Assembly: GCA_019873665.1 (NCBI GenBank)
Contig: JAIOAV010000022.1
Span: 1 to 52,489 of the forward strand
DNA: 52,489 nt
Direction of reading: 5' to 3'
From: Chloroflexota bacterium
Lineage (GTDB): Bacteria; Chloroflexota; Anaerolineae; JAAYEA01
Part shown: positions 1 through 8,443 of the stretch, piece after piece
Position numbering within the stretch: position 1 is the first letter of the stretch
Layout of the letters: every line of letters starts with the position of its first letter
The notes under the pieces: generated by a model
Told to the model about the DNA's origin: nothing
What the model saw: only the letters and a program-made list of their open reading frames with translations
Databases searched by the model: none
Program-made: the position numbers and the translations under genes

Positions 1-348
1 CTCGGCGACAAGCCACCGCTTCAGCTCACGATAGTTCTCGACGATGCCGTTCTGGATGACCACGACGACGCCGTCGGCATCGGTATGGGGGTGAGCATTA
101 CACTCGGTGACGCCGCCGTGCGTCGCCCAGCGCGTGTGTCCCATGCCGACATTGCCGTGCAGCGGCGAGGCCTGCAGGAGATCAACCAGGTTCTGGAGCT
201 TGCCAACGCTGCGGCGACGCTCGATGCCATTCTCCGTCACGACGGCGATGCCGGCCGAGTCATAGCCGCGGTATTCCAGCCGTTTCAGGCCCTCGATGAC
301 GACGCCCGCAGCATCGCGCGGCCCGATGTAGGCCACGATCCCACACAT
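1..348 (-). CDS. glmS: Glucosamine-fructose-6-phosphate aminotransferase, N-terminal part (cut by window edge)
   Basis: This is the first 116 codons of GlmS, which makes glucosamine-6-phosphate from fructose-6-phosphate and glutamine, the entry step to amino-sugar and peptidoglycan precursors in the cytoplasm. The protein begins MCGIVAYIG, so Cys2 becomes the N-terminal catalytic nucleophile of the class II glutaminase domain once Met is removed. The [16 protein letters not shown] and NGIVENY motifs of the family follow in order. An AAGGAGGGG ribosome site lies just upstream of the ATG. The isomerase domains lie beyond the left edge, so completeness cannot be judged. I see no glmS ribozyme signature in the 65 bases between it and the next gene. 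Confidence 0.95.
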   Translation of the reverse strand, partial: MCGIVAYIGPRDAAGVVIEGLKRLEYRGYDSAGIAVVTENGIERRRSVGKLQNLVDLLQASPLHGNVGMGHTRWATHGGVTECNAHPHTDADGVVVVIQNGIVENYRELKRWLVAE

Positions 349-413
349 GTGAGACCCCTCCTTTGGCAGAAGTCTTTCGTAGCTTTCGACTCCTGTGGCA
401 GGCCGGTGCTGGC

Positions 414-2369
414 TCAGGCGACCACCAGCACGCCGTGGACGTGCAGGCGGTGCAGTCGCGCGCGCAACACGCCATCGTGCCACGACCACTCCAACGGCGC
501 ATCCTCGCCCACCCAGCGCACGGCGCGTGGCTCTTGCGACACGTCCAGCGCGATCTCGATCGGGCCGACCGGCGGGATAAAATCGGGCGCGAGGAAGCGA
601 TCCGCGCGCTGCGTCTCGGCCAGATTCAGCAGGTGCAGCGCCAGCGCGCCGGAGCGCGTGCGGCGGAGGGCGATCTCCACGCACGGCGGCGCGTCCACGC
701 GGGCCGCCGGCGCGGGAAAGAGCCGCACCGCCAGATCGGCGATGAGGCGACGCAGCGCCGGATGGTGCGTGCGGTAGTGCGTCAGCGCCACCGGCCCGTA
801 CACCGCGCCGATCCGTCCGCGGCCATACGCCATCACCGTTGCCGCCACCTCGCCCTGCGCGCGGGTGTCGCGTGTGGCGTAGCGGAAGGCCACTGGCGCG
901 GCACGCACCGGCGTCACGCGCTGCCACATGCCTGGCACGCTGACGATGCCCGCCCCCGTGTTGAGCTGCGCCTTGGTCTCCTCCGGCGGGCAGTCGAGGT
1001 GCACGCCCAGCGCGGGCGCGAACAGGCGCGCCGTCTCCGCACCCAGCAGTAGGAGGCTGCCGCCGGCATCCACGCGCGCCAGCAGCGCGTCGCGGGTGGC
1101 GTCATCCATACGGTGCGCGTCGGCGACCACTACCAGGGGATAGTCGCTCAGGCGCGGCAGGAGCTGGTGCTCCGCCAGGATATCCACCGCATAGTGCGAC
1201 TCGAGCAGGGCGTGCAGCGCCCCCTCTAGCTCGTCATAGCAGTGCGATGGTTGATAGAGCCGATCCATGCGATCCCATAGGCTCGTGCTGGAAAGGAGCA
1301 ACGCCACCTGCGGCACGCTCTCGCTCTTGTGGCTGACCTCCTGGCGCGCCCGGCAAAAGTCCGCCACCTCACCCGCCGTCTCGATGATCTGTGGGATGAC
1401 ATACCCGGCGCGCGTCGGCTGGTAATAGATCTGAAAGCCGCCGCCCTGCATCAGCACCACCGCGGCCTCCTGTTGGAGCTGCCGCGCGGTCTTGAGCTCG
1501 TGGCCCGAATCCTGAAACCAGTTAAAGCCCCACGCCATCAGGTCCCACGGCATGCCGGTCTGCGCCAGGTAGCGCGCCTCGACGCGAGCGCGGTCCACCG
1601 AGAGGGTGGGCGCATAGTCGCCGGAGAGAAAGTCGAGCGGCGCAACCACCGGCTGCGGCGCAAAGGTGGTGTACATCCAGTTGCTGGTGATCTGCAGGCG
1701 CGGGTTGAAGGCGTGCAGCGCGTCCACCCAGTGCGCTAGATAGCGCTCAAAGGCGCGACGGTGGAACATCTTCCACTCCAGCCAGTGCGGGTCATCGCGG
1801 CCCCTGGGCGCGTCCGTCAGGCCGGTCTCTTGCTGCCATGCCGCCAGCGCCACCGGGGAGTAATCCGGCTTGGCGGCCCAGCACTCGCCATCCACCCAGA
1901 AGCCATCGAGATCATACGCGGCAGCCACTTCCTTGAGCTGTGGGATCATCAGCTCATCCACATAGGGGCCAAAGACAGACGTGGCATTGGGATCCGGCGT
2001 GCCGTCAGCGTTGATACAGGCCCATTCCGGATGGTGTGCGATGGCGGCGCTATCCCAGAGGCCGGAATAGTGGATGTAGAGGCCCACCCCCGCCTCGCGC
2101 GTTACCTGCCGCCAGATGGCGAGCGCGTCTTGCACAATGCCAGGAGATGGCCAGCCCACCTGTGTCGGGTAGCCGGTGTAGCCGACATGCCCCTTGCAGT
2201 CGTACTGCACATAGTCGGGGCGGACACGCCGCAGGAGCGCGCGGATGTTATCGGCGCTGGTGTCGGCGCCCAGCGCGGTGTCGATCTGGCTGGGATGCAG
2301 GTCAAAGTGCAGCCCGAAAAAGGCGTCGCGGCGAGGGATCGGTTGCGGGCGAACGTCGGATGTGGCCAT
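414..2369 (-). CDS. Putative glycoside hydrolase with TIM barrel and beta-galactosidase-trimerisation-like domain
   Basis: The 651-residue protein looks like a cytoplasmic glycosidase. The N-terminal third reads as an (alpha/beta)8 barrel of the fucosidase/beta-galactosidase type: it has HFDLHP near the start, [22 protein letters not shown] and [10 protein letters not shown], whose acidic residues are candidate catalytic groups. The second half (from about residue 370) resembles the glutamine-amidotransferase-like trimerisation domain of GH42-type enzymes, followed by a small beta domain. There is no signal peptide. The start at 2369 is chosen because AAGAGGAGGG lies just upstream; the open frame extends 68 codons further but without family-like sequence. 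A TATAAT on the same strand sits at 2410-2415. The substrate cannot be read from the sequence. A GH29 fucosidase lies nearby on the other strand. Confidence 0.7.
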   Translation of the reverse strand: MATSDVRPQPIPRRDAFFGLHFDLHPSQIDTALGADTSADNIRALLRRVRPDYVQYDCKGHVGYTGYPTQVGWPSPGIVQDALAIWRQVTREAGVGLYIHYSGLWDSAAIAHHPEWACINADGTPDPNATSVFGPYVDELMIPQLKEVAAAYDLDGFWVDGECWAAKPDYSPVALAAWQQETGLTDAPRGRDDPHWLEWKMFHRRAFERYLAHWVDALHAFNPRLQITSNWMYTTFAPQPVVAPLDFLSGDYAPTLSVDRARVEARYLAQTGMPWDLMAWGFNWFQDSGHELKTARQLQQEAAVVLMQGGGFQIYYQPTRAGYVIPQIIETAGEVADFCRARQEVSHKSESVPQVALLLSSTSLWDRMDRLYQPSHCYDELEGALHALLESHYAVDILAEHQLLPRLSDYPLVVVADAHRMDDATRDALLARVDAGGSLLLLGAETARLFAPALGVHLDCPPEETKAQLNTGAGIVSVPGMWQRVTPVRAAPVAFRYATRDTRAQGEVAATVMAYGRGRIGAVYGPVALTHYRTHHPALRRLIADLAVRLFPAPAARVDAPPCVEIALRRTRSGALALHLLNLAETQRADRFLAPDFIPPVGPIEIALDVSQEPRAVRWVGEDAPLEWSWHDGVLRARLHRLHVHGVLVVA

Positions 2370-2409
2370 GCGTGCCCTCCTCTTGAGACGGCGATCTGAT
2401 GACAGGCGG

Positions 2410-2415
2410 ATTATA
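2410..2415 (-). promoter_or_regulatory. Candidate -10 box for the minus-strand glycosidase
   Basis: TATAAT on the minus strand, 41 bases before the ATG at 2369. No convincing -35 element is seen 16-18 bases upstream, so this is only a partial promoter match. Confidence 0.35.
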
Positions 2416-2483
2416 GCATGGAATCGCGGCGCGGGGTAGTAGCGAGGTGAGGAGTTCGCCCATGCTGGCTGTTTTGCCGGCGA

Positions 2484-2511
2484 TTGACGCGTGGCGTTAT
2501 GCGTGTATAAT
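2484..2511 (+). promoter_or_regulatory. Sigma70-type promoter for the SMR-like/YkoP-like pair
   Basis: TTGACG at 2484-2489 and TATAAT at 2506-2511 with a 16-base spacer, 35 bases ahead of the TTG start at 2546. Ten of the twelve or more consensus positions match, and the placement fits a short leader. Confidence 0.75.
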
Positions 2512-2545
2512 GCGCGCACCGAATCACACCCGGAGGAGGTGCCCC

Positions 2546-2929
2546 TTGTATAGCACGCATATCGGCACGGCAATCGCCTGGTGGCGCGCTGCGGGCGCCC
2601 TCCGCCTCTGGCTCCTCATCGCTCTCAACCTGGCCTTCAATATCCTGGCCAACGCGGGCTTCAAGCTATCGGCGGAGAGCGCCACGCGCACGGGATTCCT
2701 CCTCTGGCAAATCGCGGGCAATCTGGCAGGCCTGATCACCGTCCTGACCCTGACCGCGATCCTGCGCATCATCCCGTTGCACATCGCCTATCCGCTTACT
2801 GTGGGCCTCGCCGTGATCGGCGTGCAGGTGTTTGCCGCTCACCTCTTGTTCCACGAGCCGGTGTCGCTGCGCCAGTGGCTTGGCACGCTGGTCATTGCCG
2901 CGGGCATCGCGCTCATCGGGGGACGGTGA
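2546..2929 (+). CDS. Small multidrug resistance (SMR)-family membrane protein lacking the coupling glutamate
   Basis: A 127-residue, four-helix membrane protein of the EmrE/SMR superfamily. Helix 1 contains FNILANAGFKLS, helix 3 carries LHIAYPLTVGLAVIG and helix 4 LVIAAGIALIGG, all in SMR order. The residue aligned with EmrE Glu14, which binds proton and drug, is Asn32, so classical proton-driven drug export is unlikely. SMR relatives without this Glu (ArnE/ArnF type) flip lipid-linked sugars, and that role is inferred here as a possibility. A TTG start at 2546 is preferred over an upstream ATG because GGAGGAGG lies 5-6 bases before it and a promoter lies between the two. The gene is followed after 3 bases by the YkoP-like gene. 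Confidence 0.75.
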   Translation: MYSTHIGTAIAWWRAAGALRLWLLIALNLAFNILANAGFKLSAESATRTGFLLWQIAGNLAGLITVLTLTAILRIIPLHIAYPLTVGLAVIGVQVFAAHLLFHEPVSLRQWLGTLVIAAGIALIGGR

Positions 2930-2932
2930 GCG

Positions 2933-3553
2933 GTGCGCCGGCTGATCCGCGGCCTGGATTGGGTTCTGAGGCGCGCCAACGGGGTCTACGAGTTCACCGC
3001 CGACCCAGCATGCCTGCTGCGCCTCGCGCGCGCCCGCGCACCATACCCCCTGCTGCTGCTGGAAGGGACGGTGCAGAAGGGGGAGCCGGTGCTCGCGCTG
3101 CACCTCTGGAACGAGCAGATCCCGCCGCTGCCCGCCGATGGCGCCGATCTGGCGTGGGCGCGAGCCGTGAGCCGCGGCTTTGTCGCGTCGCTGCACGCTG
3201 TGGCCGCGGAGATGGCGCGCGACCCTCGCCTGGCGCAGGCGCGCGCGGTGGGCGGGACCGTTGCCTTTCTGTCGCCGCACGATCGGCCCGCGCAGGTGCG
3301 GCTGCTGCGGCGACTGGGCTTTACCATTGTGCCGTATCGCCCGCCGCTCGGTCGCCTGGGCGAGCTGGCCGAGAATGCCTATGCCTGGCTGCTCATGTGG
3401 ACGTACAACGTGGTAAGCGCGCGCCGACGATCGCCTTTTCGCTTGCAGCGCCTGGGTGTCTGGATGACGGCGGATGCGTTCCGCGCGCGATACGGGAAGC
3501 CACATCAGCGGGCGGTGCCGCCGCAGGCGGATAGCGTCCCGCTTGAGCGTTGA
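2933..3553 (+). CDS. YkoP-like domain protein
   Basis: A 206-residue protein with a GTG start 3 bases after the stop of the SMR-like gene, so the two are surely cotranscribed. It resembles the YkoP family, which often occurs beside glycosyltransferases and polysaccharide deacetylases: conserved stretches include LARARAPYPLLLLEGTV, LHLWNEQIPP and the middle PHDRPAQVRLLRRLGF, followed by a partly hydrophobic segment around ENAYAWLLMWTYN. No catalytic motif or signal peptide is evident and the biochemical role of the family is not settled. Pairing with an SMR-like protein suggests handling of a lipid-linked or envelope substrate; that is inference. Confidence 0.65.
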   Translation: MRRLIRGLDWVLRRANGVYEFTADPACLLRLARARAPYPLLLLEGTVQKGEPVLALHLWNEQIPPLPADGADLAWARAVSRGFVASLHAVAAEMARDPRLAQARAVGGTVAFLSPHDRPAQVRLLRRLGFTIVPYRPPLGRLGELAENAYAWLLMWTYNVVSARRRSPFRLQRLGVWMTADAFRARYGKPHQRAVPPQADSVPLER

Positions 3554-3590
3554 TTTGCACGCCGAATACTTGACGACAAGAGAGGAGCCT

Positions 3591-4601
3591 ATGAGCTACA
3601 GACGAGGGATGGCCGCAATCCGCCTAGAGATGCCGGACGAGATCCCGCACACGCAGTACATCACCAACCCGGACTGGCTCGCCTACCGGCGTGCGCTGGC
3701 AGGCAAGCCAGACGCGGACATGGAAGAGCTGCTCGACTTGGACTTTATCTGGCACACCGATGGCCCCGATCCCAGGGGGCGCTGGACGCAGATGGGCCGC
3801 GTTGTCTGGCGCGCCGACCACCAGGAGTACATCCCGGCGGAGCCTTCCCCCTTCACCGACGTGGAGGAGATCTACAACCTCGATCCCTTTGCCGAATATG
3901 GGCGGGTAGATCACCGCGAGCAGGTGGCGAAGTATCAGGCGTGGTACGAGCAGGCGCGTCAGCGGGATGCCGTCGTGCCGGGCGGGACCTATCGCTCGGT
4001 CGTGTCGTTCGCCATCGCCGCGTTCGGCTGGGAGAACCTGCTGTTGGCCGCCGGGCTGGACGCGGAGCGCTTTGGGCAGATGCTGAACCGCTGGGCTGAC
4101 TATCTCATGCAGTATGTGAAGGCGTGGGCGGCGACCGACATCGAGGTGTACCTGACGCACGACGACATGGTGTGGACCTCGGGGGGCATCTTTCGTCCCG
4201 AGTTCTACCGCGCCTATGTATTCCCCAACTTGAAGCGCTACTGGGACTGCATCCGCGATGCGGGCAAGAAGGTGCTCTTTTGCTCCGATGGCGATTTCAC
4301 GGCGTATGTGGATGACCTGGCCGCGGCGGGCGCGGAGGGCTTTATCTTCGAGCCGATAACCAGCCTGGAATACATCGTGCGCAAGTACGGCCAGACGCAC
4401 GTGATCATCGGCAACGCCGACTGTCGCGTGCTGGCGTTCGGCACAAAGGAGGAGATCGCGGCGGAGGTGCAGCGGTGCATGGATCTGGGCCGCGATTGCC
4501 CCGGCTACTTTTTCGCCGTCGGCAACCACATCCCGCACAACGTGCCGGTGGAGAACGCCGAATACTGCATGCAGGTGTACCACGAACTGCGGCGACGGTG
4601 A
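3591..4601 (+). CDS. Uroporphyrinogen decarboxylase (URO-D) superfamily protein, not HemE
   Basis: A 336-residue protein with the URO-D/methyltransferase MtaA fold. Visible family features are WTSGGIFRPEFYRAYVFPNLKR, split here as helix plus loop, then KKVLFCSDGDFTAYVDDLAAAGAEGF and the terminal NHIPHNVPVENAEY. True HemE motifs at the N-terminus (RQAGR) are absent, so it is not the heme enzyme. The zinc-binding His/Cys set of MtaA-type corrinoid methyltransferases is not intact: SDGD occupies the usual HxC site and a His-rich NHIPHN loop replaces the C-terminal Cys. No corrinoid protein gene is near. It sits just upstream of a GH29 gene, so a role in processing a modified sugar is possible but unproven. 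AGAGGAG precedes the ATG chosen. Confidence 0.75.
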   Translation: MSYRRGMAAIRLEMPDEIPHTQYITNPDWLAYRRALAGKPDADMEELLDLDFIWHTDGPDPRGRWTQMGRVVWRADHQEYIPAEPSPFTDVEEIYNLDPFAEYGRVDHREQVAKYQAWYEQARQRDAVVPGGTYRSVVSFAIAAFGWENLLLAAGLDAERFGQMLNRWADYLMQYVKAWAATDIEVYLTHDDMVWTSGGIFRPEFYRAYVFPNLKRYWDCIRDAGKKVLFCSDGDFTAYVDDLAAAGAEGFIFEPITSLEYIVRKYGQTHVIIGNADCRVLAFGTKEEIAAEVQRCMDLGRDCPGYFFAVGNHIPHNVPVENAEYCMQVYHELRRR

Positions 4602-4603
4602 GT

Positions 4604-4692
4604 GGGGCAGGAGTAGGAGCGCCCTCACCCTGCCCTCTCCCCGCGGGAGAGGGCAGGGTGAGGGTATACGGCGCTGGCGGGGCAGGAGTAGG
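4604..4692. repeat. Palindromic repeat inside a 14-bp direct repeat
   Basis: A perfect 20-bp inverted repeat (4622-4641 and 4645-4664) with a 3-base CGC loop lies between the URO-D and GH29 genes. The 14-base sequence GGGGCAGGAGTAGG occurs on both sides, at 4604-4617 and 4679-4692, which looks like a target duplication or a repeat border. The hairpin could terminate or attenuate transcription but has no U tract. Confidence 0.8.
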
Positions 4693-4726
4693 CAGGCCCC
4701 GCCCCCACAGACGTTAGGAGGCTATA

Positions 4727-6079
4727 ATGCAGCAGTTGAGCACCACCGGCGACATTCCCGACAAATGGCATTGGTTCCCGGAAAGCCGTTTCGGCCTGTT
4801 CATCCACTGGGGACCGTATGCCGCCTACGGGCGCGGCGAACAGGTGCTCTTCCGCGAGCACCTCGACCAACGGGCCTACATCGCCGCTGCCTGTCGCTGG
4901 AATCCGCAGCGCTACGACCCGCGTCACTGGGCGGCGGTGGCGCGGCAGGCGGGCATGCGCTACGCCGTCTTTACCACGCGCCACCATGACGGCTACTGCA
5001 ACTGGGACACCGCCCACACTGACTATTCGTCCGCGGCGCAAGCCCCCGGGCGCGATTTCGTGCGCGATTATGTCGAGGCATTCCGCGCCGCCGGGCTGCG
5101 CGTCGGCCTCTACTACTCGCTGGCGGACTGGCGCATCCCCGCCTACTGGGAAGGCCCGACACACGACCCGGAGGGCTGGGCGCGCTTTCGCGACTATGTG
5201 CACGCGCAGGTGCGCGAACTGCTCACCAACTATGGCCGCATAGATGTCATCTGGTTCGATGGCGCGTGGCCGCACGACCAGGCGGCGTGGCGCAGCGCCG
5301 AGCTGGTGGAGATGATCCGCACGCTGCAGCCGGACATCCTCATCAACAACCGACTGGGCGTGGCGCCCGCCGGTACAACCTCCGCCGACGGCGGGTTGGG
5401 CGCGGGCGAATCGCGCCTGCTGGGCGATTTCGGCACACCGGAGCACCACATCACCGCCGATCCCAACCGGCTCTGGGAGTCGTGCCAGGTGAGCACGTGG
5501 CGACTGTGGGGATACACCATCGGCGAACGGTGGCGGCCAGCCGACGTGCTGCTCGATTTCCTCGTTGAGGCGGCCAGCAAGGGGGGCAACCTGCTACTCA
5601 ACGTGGGGCCGACGGCGGATGGCGAGCTCCCGCTGGAGTTCACGCAGCGCATGGCCGAGATCGGCCGCTGGATGGACGCGCACGGCGAGGCGATCTATGG
5701 CTCCGAGGCAGGCGAGGTGTGCGAGTTCATCACCTATGGGCGGCAGACGCGCAAGGGGAACAACCTCTACCTGGTGATCCGCTTTTGGGATCGGCGCGGC
5801 ACGCTCACGCTGGGCGGCCTAGAGACGCCGGTGCGGCGTGCCGTGCTGCTGACCACCGGCGAGGAGCTGCCCTTCCGGCAGACGGAAGATCACGTGATCA
5901 TCTCCGGCCTGCCGCTGGAGCCGCCCACGCCGCTCTTTCCGGTGATCAGGCTGGAATGCGCCGCGTCGCCGCAGCCGCGCTCCTGGGCTGCTGACCGGCT
6001 TTGGCAGGGCGACCCGCGCCGCATGACCGCCTGGGCGGCTGCCCGCGGCTCATCCATCTATGTGAATAGAGAGGGATAA
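4727..6079 (+). CDS. Alpha-L-fucosidase, GH29
   Basis: A 450-residue GH29 enzyme that would release terminal L-fucose from glycans. The N-terminal barrel shows FGLFIHWGPYA (residues 22-32), TTRHHDGYCNWDT (83-95, substrate-binding His pair) and IDVIWFDGAWP (172-182), where Asp178 aligns with the retaining nucleophile. NNRLGV and GGNLLLNVGPTADG follow, both typical of the family. A short C-terminal beta domain follows from about residue 330. There is no signal peptide, so action on imported oligosaccharides in the cytoplasm is likely. TAGGAGG stands 6 bases before the ATG. The general acid/base, which is poorly conserved in this family, cannot be assigned by eye. Confidence 0.93.
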   Translation: MQQLSTTGDIPDKWHWFPESRFGLFIHWGPYAAYGRGEQVLFREHLDQRAYIAAACRWNPQRYDPRHWAAVARQAGMRYAVFTTRHHDGYCNWDTAHTDYSSAAQAPGRDFVRDYVEAFRAAGLRVGLYYSLADWRIPAYWEGPTHDPEGWARFRDYVHAQVRELLTNYGRIDVIWFDGAWPHDQAAWRSAELVEMIRTLQPDILINNRLGVAPAGTTSADGGLGAGESRLLGDFGTPEHHITADPNRLWESCQVSTWRLWGYTIGERWRPADVLLDFLVEAASKGGNLLLNVGPTADGELPLEFTQRMAEIGRWMDAHGEAIYGSEAGEVCEFITYGRQTRKGNNLYLVIRFWDRRGTLTLGGLETPVRRAVLLTTGEELPFRQTEDHVIISGLPLEPPTPLFPVIRLECAASPQPRSWAADRLWQGDPRRMTAWAAARGSSIYVNREG

Positions 6080-6145
6080 ACCACCGAGACGCCGCGACAC
6101 GAAGGACACAAGGTTTTGCATGCGTTTCCCTGGCGTCTTGAGACG
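6079..6145. repeat. Dispersed repeat, family B copy 1
   Basis: The segment starts with CCACCGAGACGCC and ends with TGGCGTCTTGAGAC, imperfect inverted ends around a GAAGGACACAAGG core. It resembles two other segments in this window at 7197-7263 and 9605-9670, all placed in gaps between genes. Confidence 0.55.
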
Positions 6146-6180
6146 AACAGAAGTAGCATAATCCCCTGTGGGTGAAGGGT

Positions 6181-6352
6181 AGATTGCTTCGGTCGCTCGC
6201 AATGACAGCTCTCGCGTCATTGCGAGCGACCGAAGGGAGCGAAGCAATCTCCCGCCGGCGTAGGAAGGGATTGCTTCGGGCTTTGCCCTCGCAATGACAG
6301 CGACCCCGTCATTGCGAGCCGCATCGCGGCGAAGCAATCTCCCGCTAGCATA
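6181..6352. repeat. Dispersed repeat array, family A (four alternating units)
   Basis: Four units of about 26-37 bases alternate in orientation. The forward unit begins TCATTGCGAG and ends GCGAAGCAATCTCC; the reverse unit is its complement, ATTGCTTC...CTCGCAATGACA. Units lie at about 6181-6207 (reverse), 6216-6252 (forward), 6268-6299 (reverse) and 6308-6343 (forward). The rest of the gap between 6080 and 6410 holds only a family B copy and no gene. Confidence 0.85.
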
Positions 6353-6410
6353 GGAGCGGTTTTTGTTGACGTGATCCTGGTGGTTTACGTCAATGCCAAA
6401 GGGGGTGGAG

Positions 6411-7199
6411 ATGACAGAGCTGGTGATACCGGTACGGTACTACCGCCTGAACACCGATCTCGATGTGCCCGCGCGGGAGGAGAATTTCCATTATGTCACG
6501 CTGACGTGGACGCTCCCTGTGGCGCAGACGGCGCTGGTGATGATTGATTGCTGGGACATCAACTATATCGAGACGCATCTGGCGCGCAACCGCCAGGTGG
6601 TGGCCGACGTGCTGGCGCCGCTGGTACAGGCATGCCGCGCCGCCGGCGTCACCATCATCCACGCGCCGTCGCCACAGACGGCGGCCAAGTACCCGCAATC
6701 GCTGATGTACGCCGGCGACGAGGAGCTATTCGGCGACTATGAGCCGCCCGCCTGGCCGCCGGAGGATTTCCGCCGCCGCCGGGGTGACTATGCCCAGTAC
6801 GCCTATCCGCCAGAGCCGCGCTACGACCAGCTCGAACGCGACAAGCTGGCGCGCAACATCATGCCGGTGCTGGGGCCAGAGCCGGGCGATTTCGTCGTGG
6901 CGAACGGCATGCAACTGCACCGCCTCTGCCGCCATCGCCGCCTGTTGCATCTGCTCTATGCCGGGTTCGCCACCAACGTTTGCGTGCTCAATCGCGACTA
7001 TGGCACGCGCGCCATGGGCCTGCGCGGCTATAACATCATCCTCGTGCGCGATGCCACGAATGCCGTCGAGTGCCACGACACGGTGCAGGATGAGAGGATG
7101 AAATGGTGGGCGATTCGCTGGCTGGAGATGCTCATCGGCACGACCACTACCTCCGCCGACGTGCTCGCCGCCTGTCATGCGGCGACTGAAGGGATATAA
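6411..7199 (+). CDS. Isochorismatase-like cysteine hydrolase
   Basis: A 262-residue protein of the isochorismatase superfamily, which hydrolyses amides, ureas or related bonds. LVMIDCWDIN supplies the conserved Asp after the first strand, and GFATNVCVLNRDYGTRAM carries the cis-peptide and nucleophilic Cys region; the strand GYNIILVRDATNAVE follows as usual. A long insertion of about 70 residues rich in Pro and charged residues (PPAWPPEDFRRRRGDYAQ and onward) sits between the first strands and the Cys motif. The ATG at 6411 is chosen because AGGGGGTGG lies just before it; another ATG 18 bases upstream lacks one. The substrate is unknown. The gene stands alone between repeat blocks. Confidence 0.8.
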   Translation: MTELVIPVRYYRLNTDLDVPAREENFHYVTLTWTLPVAQTALVMIDCWDINYIETHLARNRQVVADVLAPLVQACRAAGVTIIHAPSPQTAAKYPQSLMYAGDEELFGDYEPPAWPPEDFRRRRGDYAQYAYPPEPRYDQLERDKLARNIMPVLGPEPGDFVVANGMQLHRLCRHRRLLHLLYAGFATNVCVLNRDYGTRAMGLRGYNIILVRDATNAVECHDTVQDERMKWWAIRWLEMLIGTTTTSADVLAACHAATEGI

Positions 7200-7263
7200 A
7201 AAGACGCAAGACAAAGCTCTGCCAAGATATCCTTTGTGCCTTGGCGTCCTGATGGTTTATTTA
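7197..7263. repeat. Dispersed repeat, family B copy 2, in a convergent gap
   Basis: The gap between two convergent genes holds a diverged family B repeat with GACGCAAGACAAAG on one side and CTTTGTGCCTTGGCGTC on the other. It forms an imperfect hairpin that might end transcription from either side. Confidence 0.45.
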
Positions 7264-8415
7264 TCACACCACCGCGTCCTGCCACTCTTCCAGCAGGTCG
7301 CGCGCGTCCGCCGCCACGGGATCGTCACACGCTCCCAGCGCCGCGATCGCTAGCGTCAGCGTGCTGATGGCCGCTTCCGCCTCGCCGCTGTGCCAGAGCA
7401 CTATCGCCTTGCCATAGAGCAGCTCGCCTACCGCCCGCTGGTCGCGCAACGCCTCGGCCAGCGGCAGCGCCGCCGCGTAACCGGCAAGGGCGCGCGCGAC
7501 ATCGCGCGCCTTGAGCCACGCCGTCAGCGCGTGAAAGCGCAGCGCCAGCTCGGCCTGCGGATCACCCGCCGCCTGCGCGAATTGCACCGCCTCCTCATAC
7601 CACGTGGCTGCCCGCAAAGGATTGCCCTGATCCTCGTAGAAATGGCCGAGCGACGCCAGCAAGCCCATTGGGTCCGCCGCGGCGGTGATGAGCGCCTGCT
7701 GCTGCGCCGCATGCGCTGCCGCCCCGGCCGCATCCCCCGCCTCGCGGCATGTGTTGCTCAACTCGCCGAGGATGCCCGCCTGCCAGACTGGCTCATCCAG
7801 CCGCTGCGCCAGATCAAGCGCCGCCGCGTAATGGGCGCTGGCCGCGGCCGGGTCCGGCGCGCCCCGCGCCAGCGCGCCCAGCCGCACGAGCTGGCGCATC
7901 TCGCCCAAGCCGTCGCCCAGCCGTTGCGCCGCCCGCCACGCATCCCACCGCCAGCGCGCCTCCGCCTCGCCCCGCGCCGTTGCCGCCAGCAAAGAGGCAC
8001 CCACGTCGGCGTAATCTAGGCAGAGCCGCGCCGCGTCCGCATCGGTCGCCATGTGCGCTGCCGCCCAGGCCTGCGCCGCGGCGATGTTGGCCCAGTCATC
8101 GTCCAGTATGGAGCGTGCGTCCTGTTGTCCGACGCCGCCTTCTGCCCACCAGCGCGCCGCATCGCCCAGCGCCGTCAGAAAGTGCTGCGCGTGTCGCCGC
8201 CGCGCCTCGATCTCCTCCGCCGCGCCCAGGGGCGGCGGCGCTGCCGTCAGACGGTAGCGCAGGCGCGTCTCCTCCACATCCACCACACCCGCCTCCAACA
8301 ACTCGTCCAGCCCACGCCGCTCTGGGTCCTCGCAGACATGGCGCACGGCGCTTTCATCCACATCCCCCGCAAAGACCGCCATGCACCGCCAGACCCGCTC
8401 CGCATGTTCGCGCAT
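7264..8415 (-). CDS. TPR-repeat protein resembling the C-terminal half of an NB-ARC/LuxR-type regulator
   Basis: The 383-residue protein opens with VWRCMAVFAGDVDESAV and LDELLEAGVVDVEE, which resembles the winged-helix segment that follows the NB-ARC ATPase in large bacterial regulators. The linker ILDDDWANIAAAQAWAAAH matches the usual transition to the sensor region. Residues from about 160 to the end form helical tetratricopeptide-like repeats rich in Ala. No P-loop, kinase or DNA-binding domain is encoded in front, so it is either a free-standing protein-interaction module or the relic of a larger regulator. The start at 8415 is chosen for the strong GGAGGGAGGG before it; an ATG at 8451 would overlap the upstream gene by 8 bases. 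Confidence 0.6.
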   Translation of the reverse strand: MREHAERVWRCMAVFAGDVDESAVRHVCEDPERRGLDELLEAGVVDVEETRLRYRLTAAPPPLGAAEEIEARRRHAQHFLTALGDAARWWAEGGVGQQDARSILDDDWANIAAAQAWAAAHMATDADAARLCLDYADVGASLLAATARGEAEARWRWDAWRAAQRLGDGLGEMRQLVRLGALARGAPDPAAASAHYAAALDLAQRLDEPVWQAGILGELSNTCREAGDAAGAAAHAAQQQALITAAADPMGLLASLGHFYEDQGNPLRAATWYEEAVQFAQAAGDPQAELALRFHALTAWLKARDVARALAGYAAALPLAEALRDQRAVGELLYGKAIVLWHSGEAEAAISTLTLAIAALGACDDPVAADARDLLEEWQDAVV

Positions 8416-8443
8416 CTCGCCCTCCCTCCGCGCCGGACCGCCC

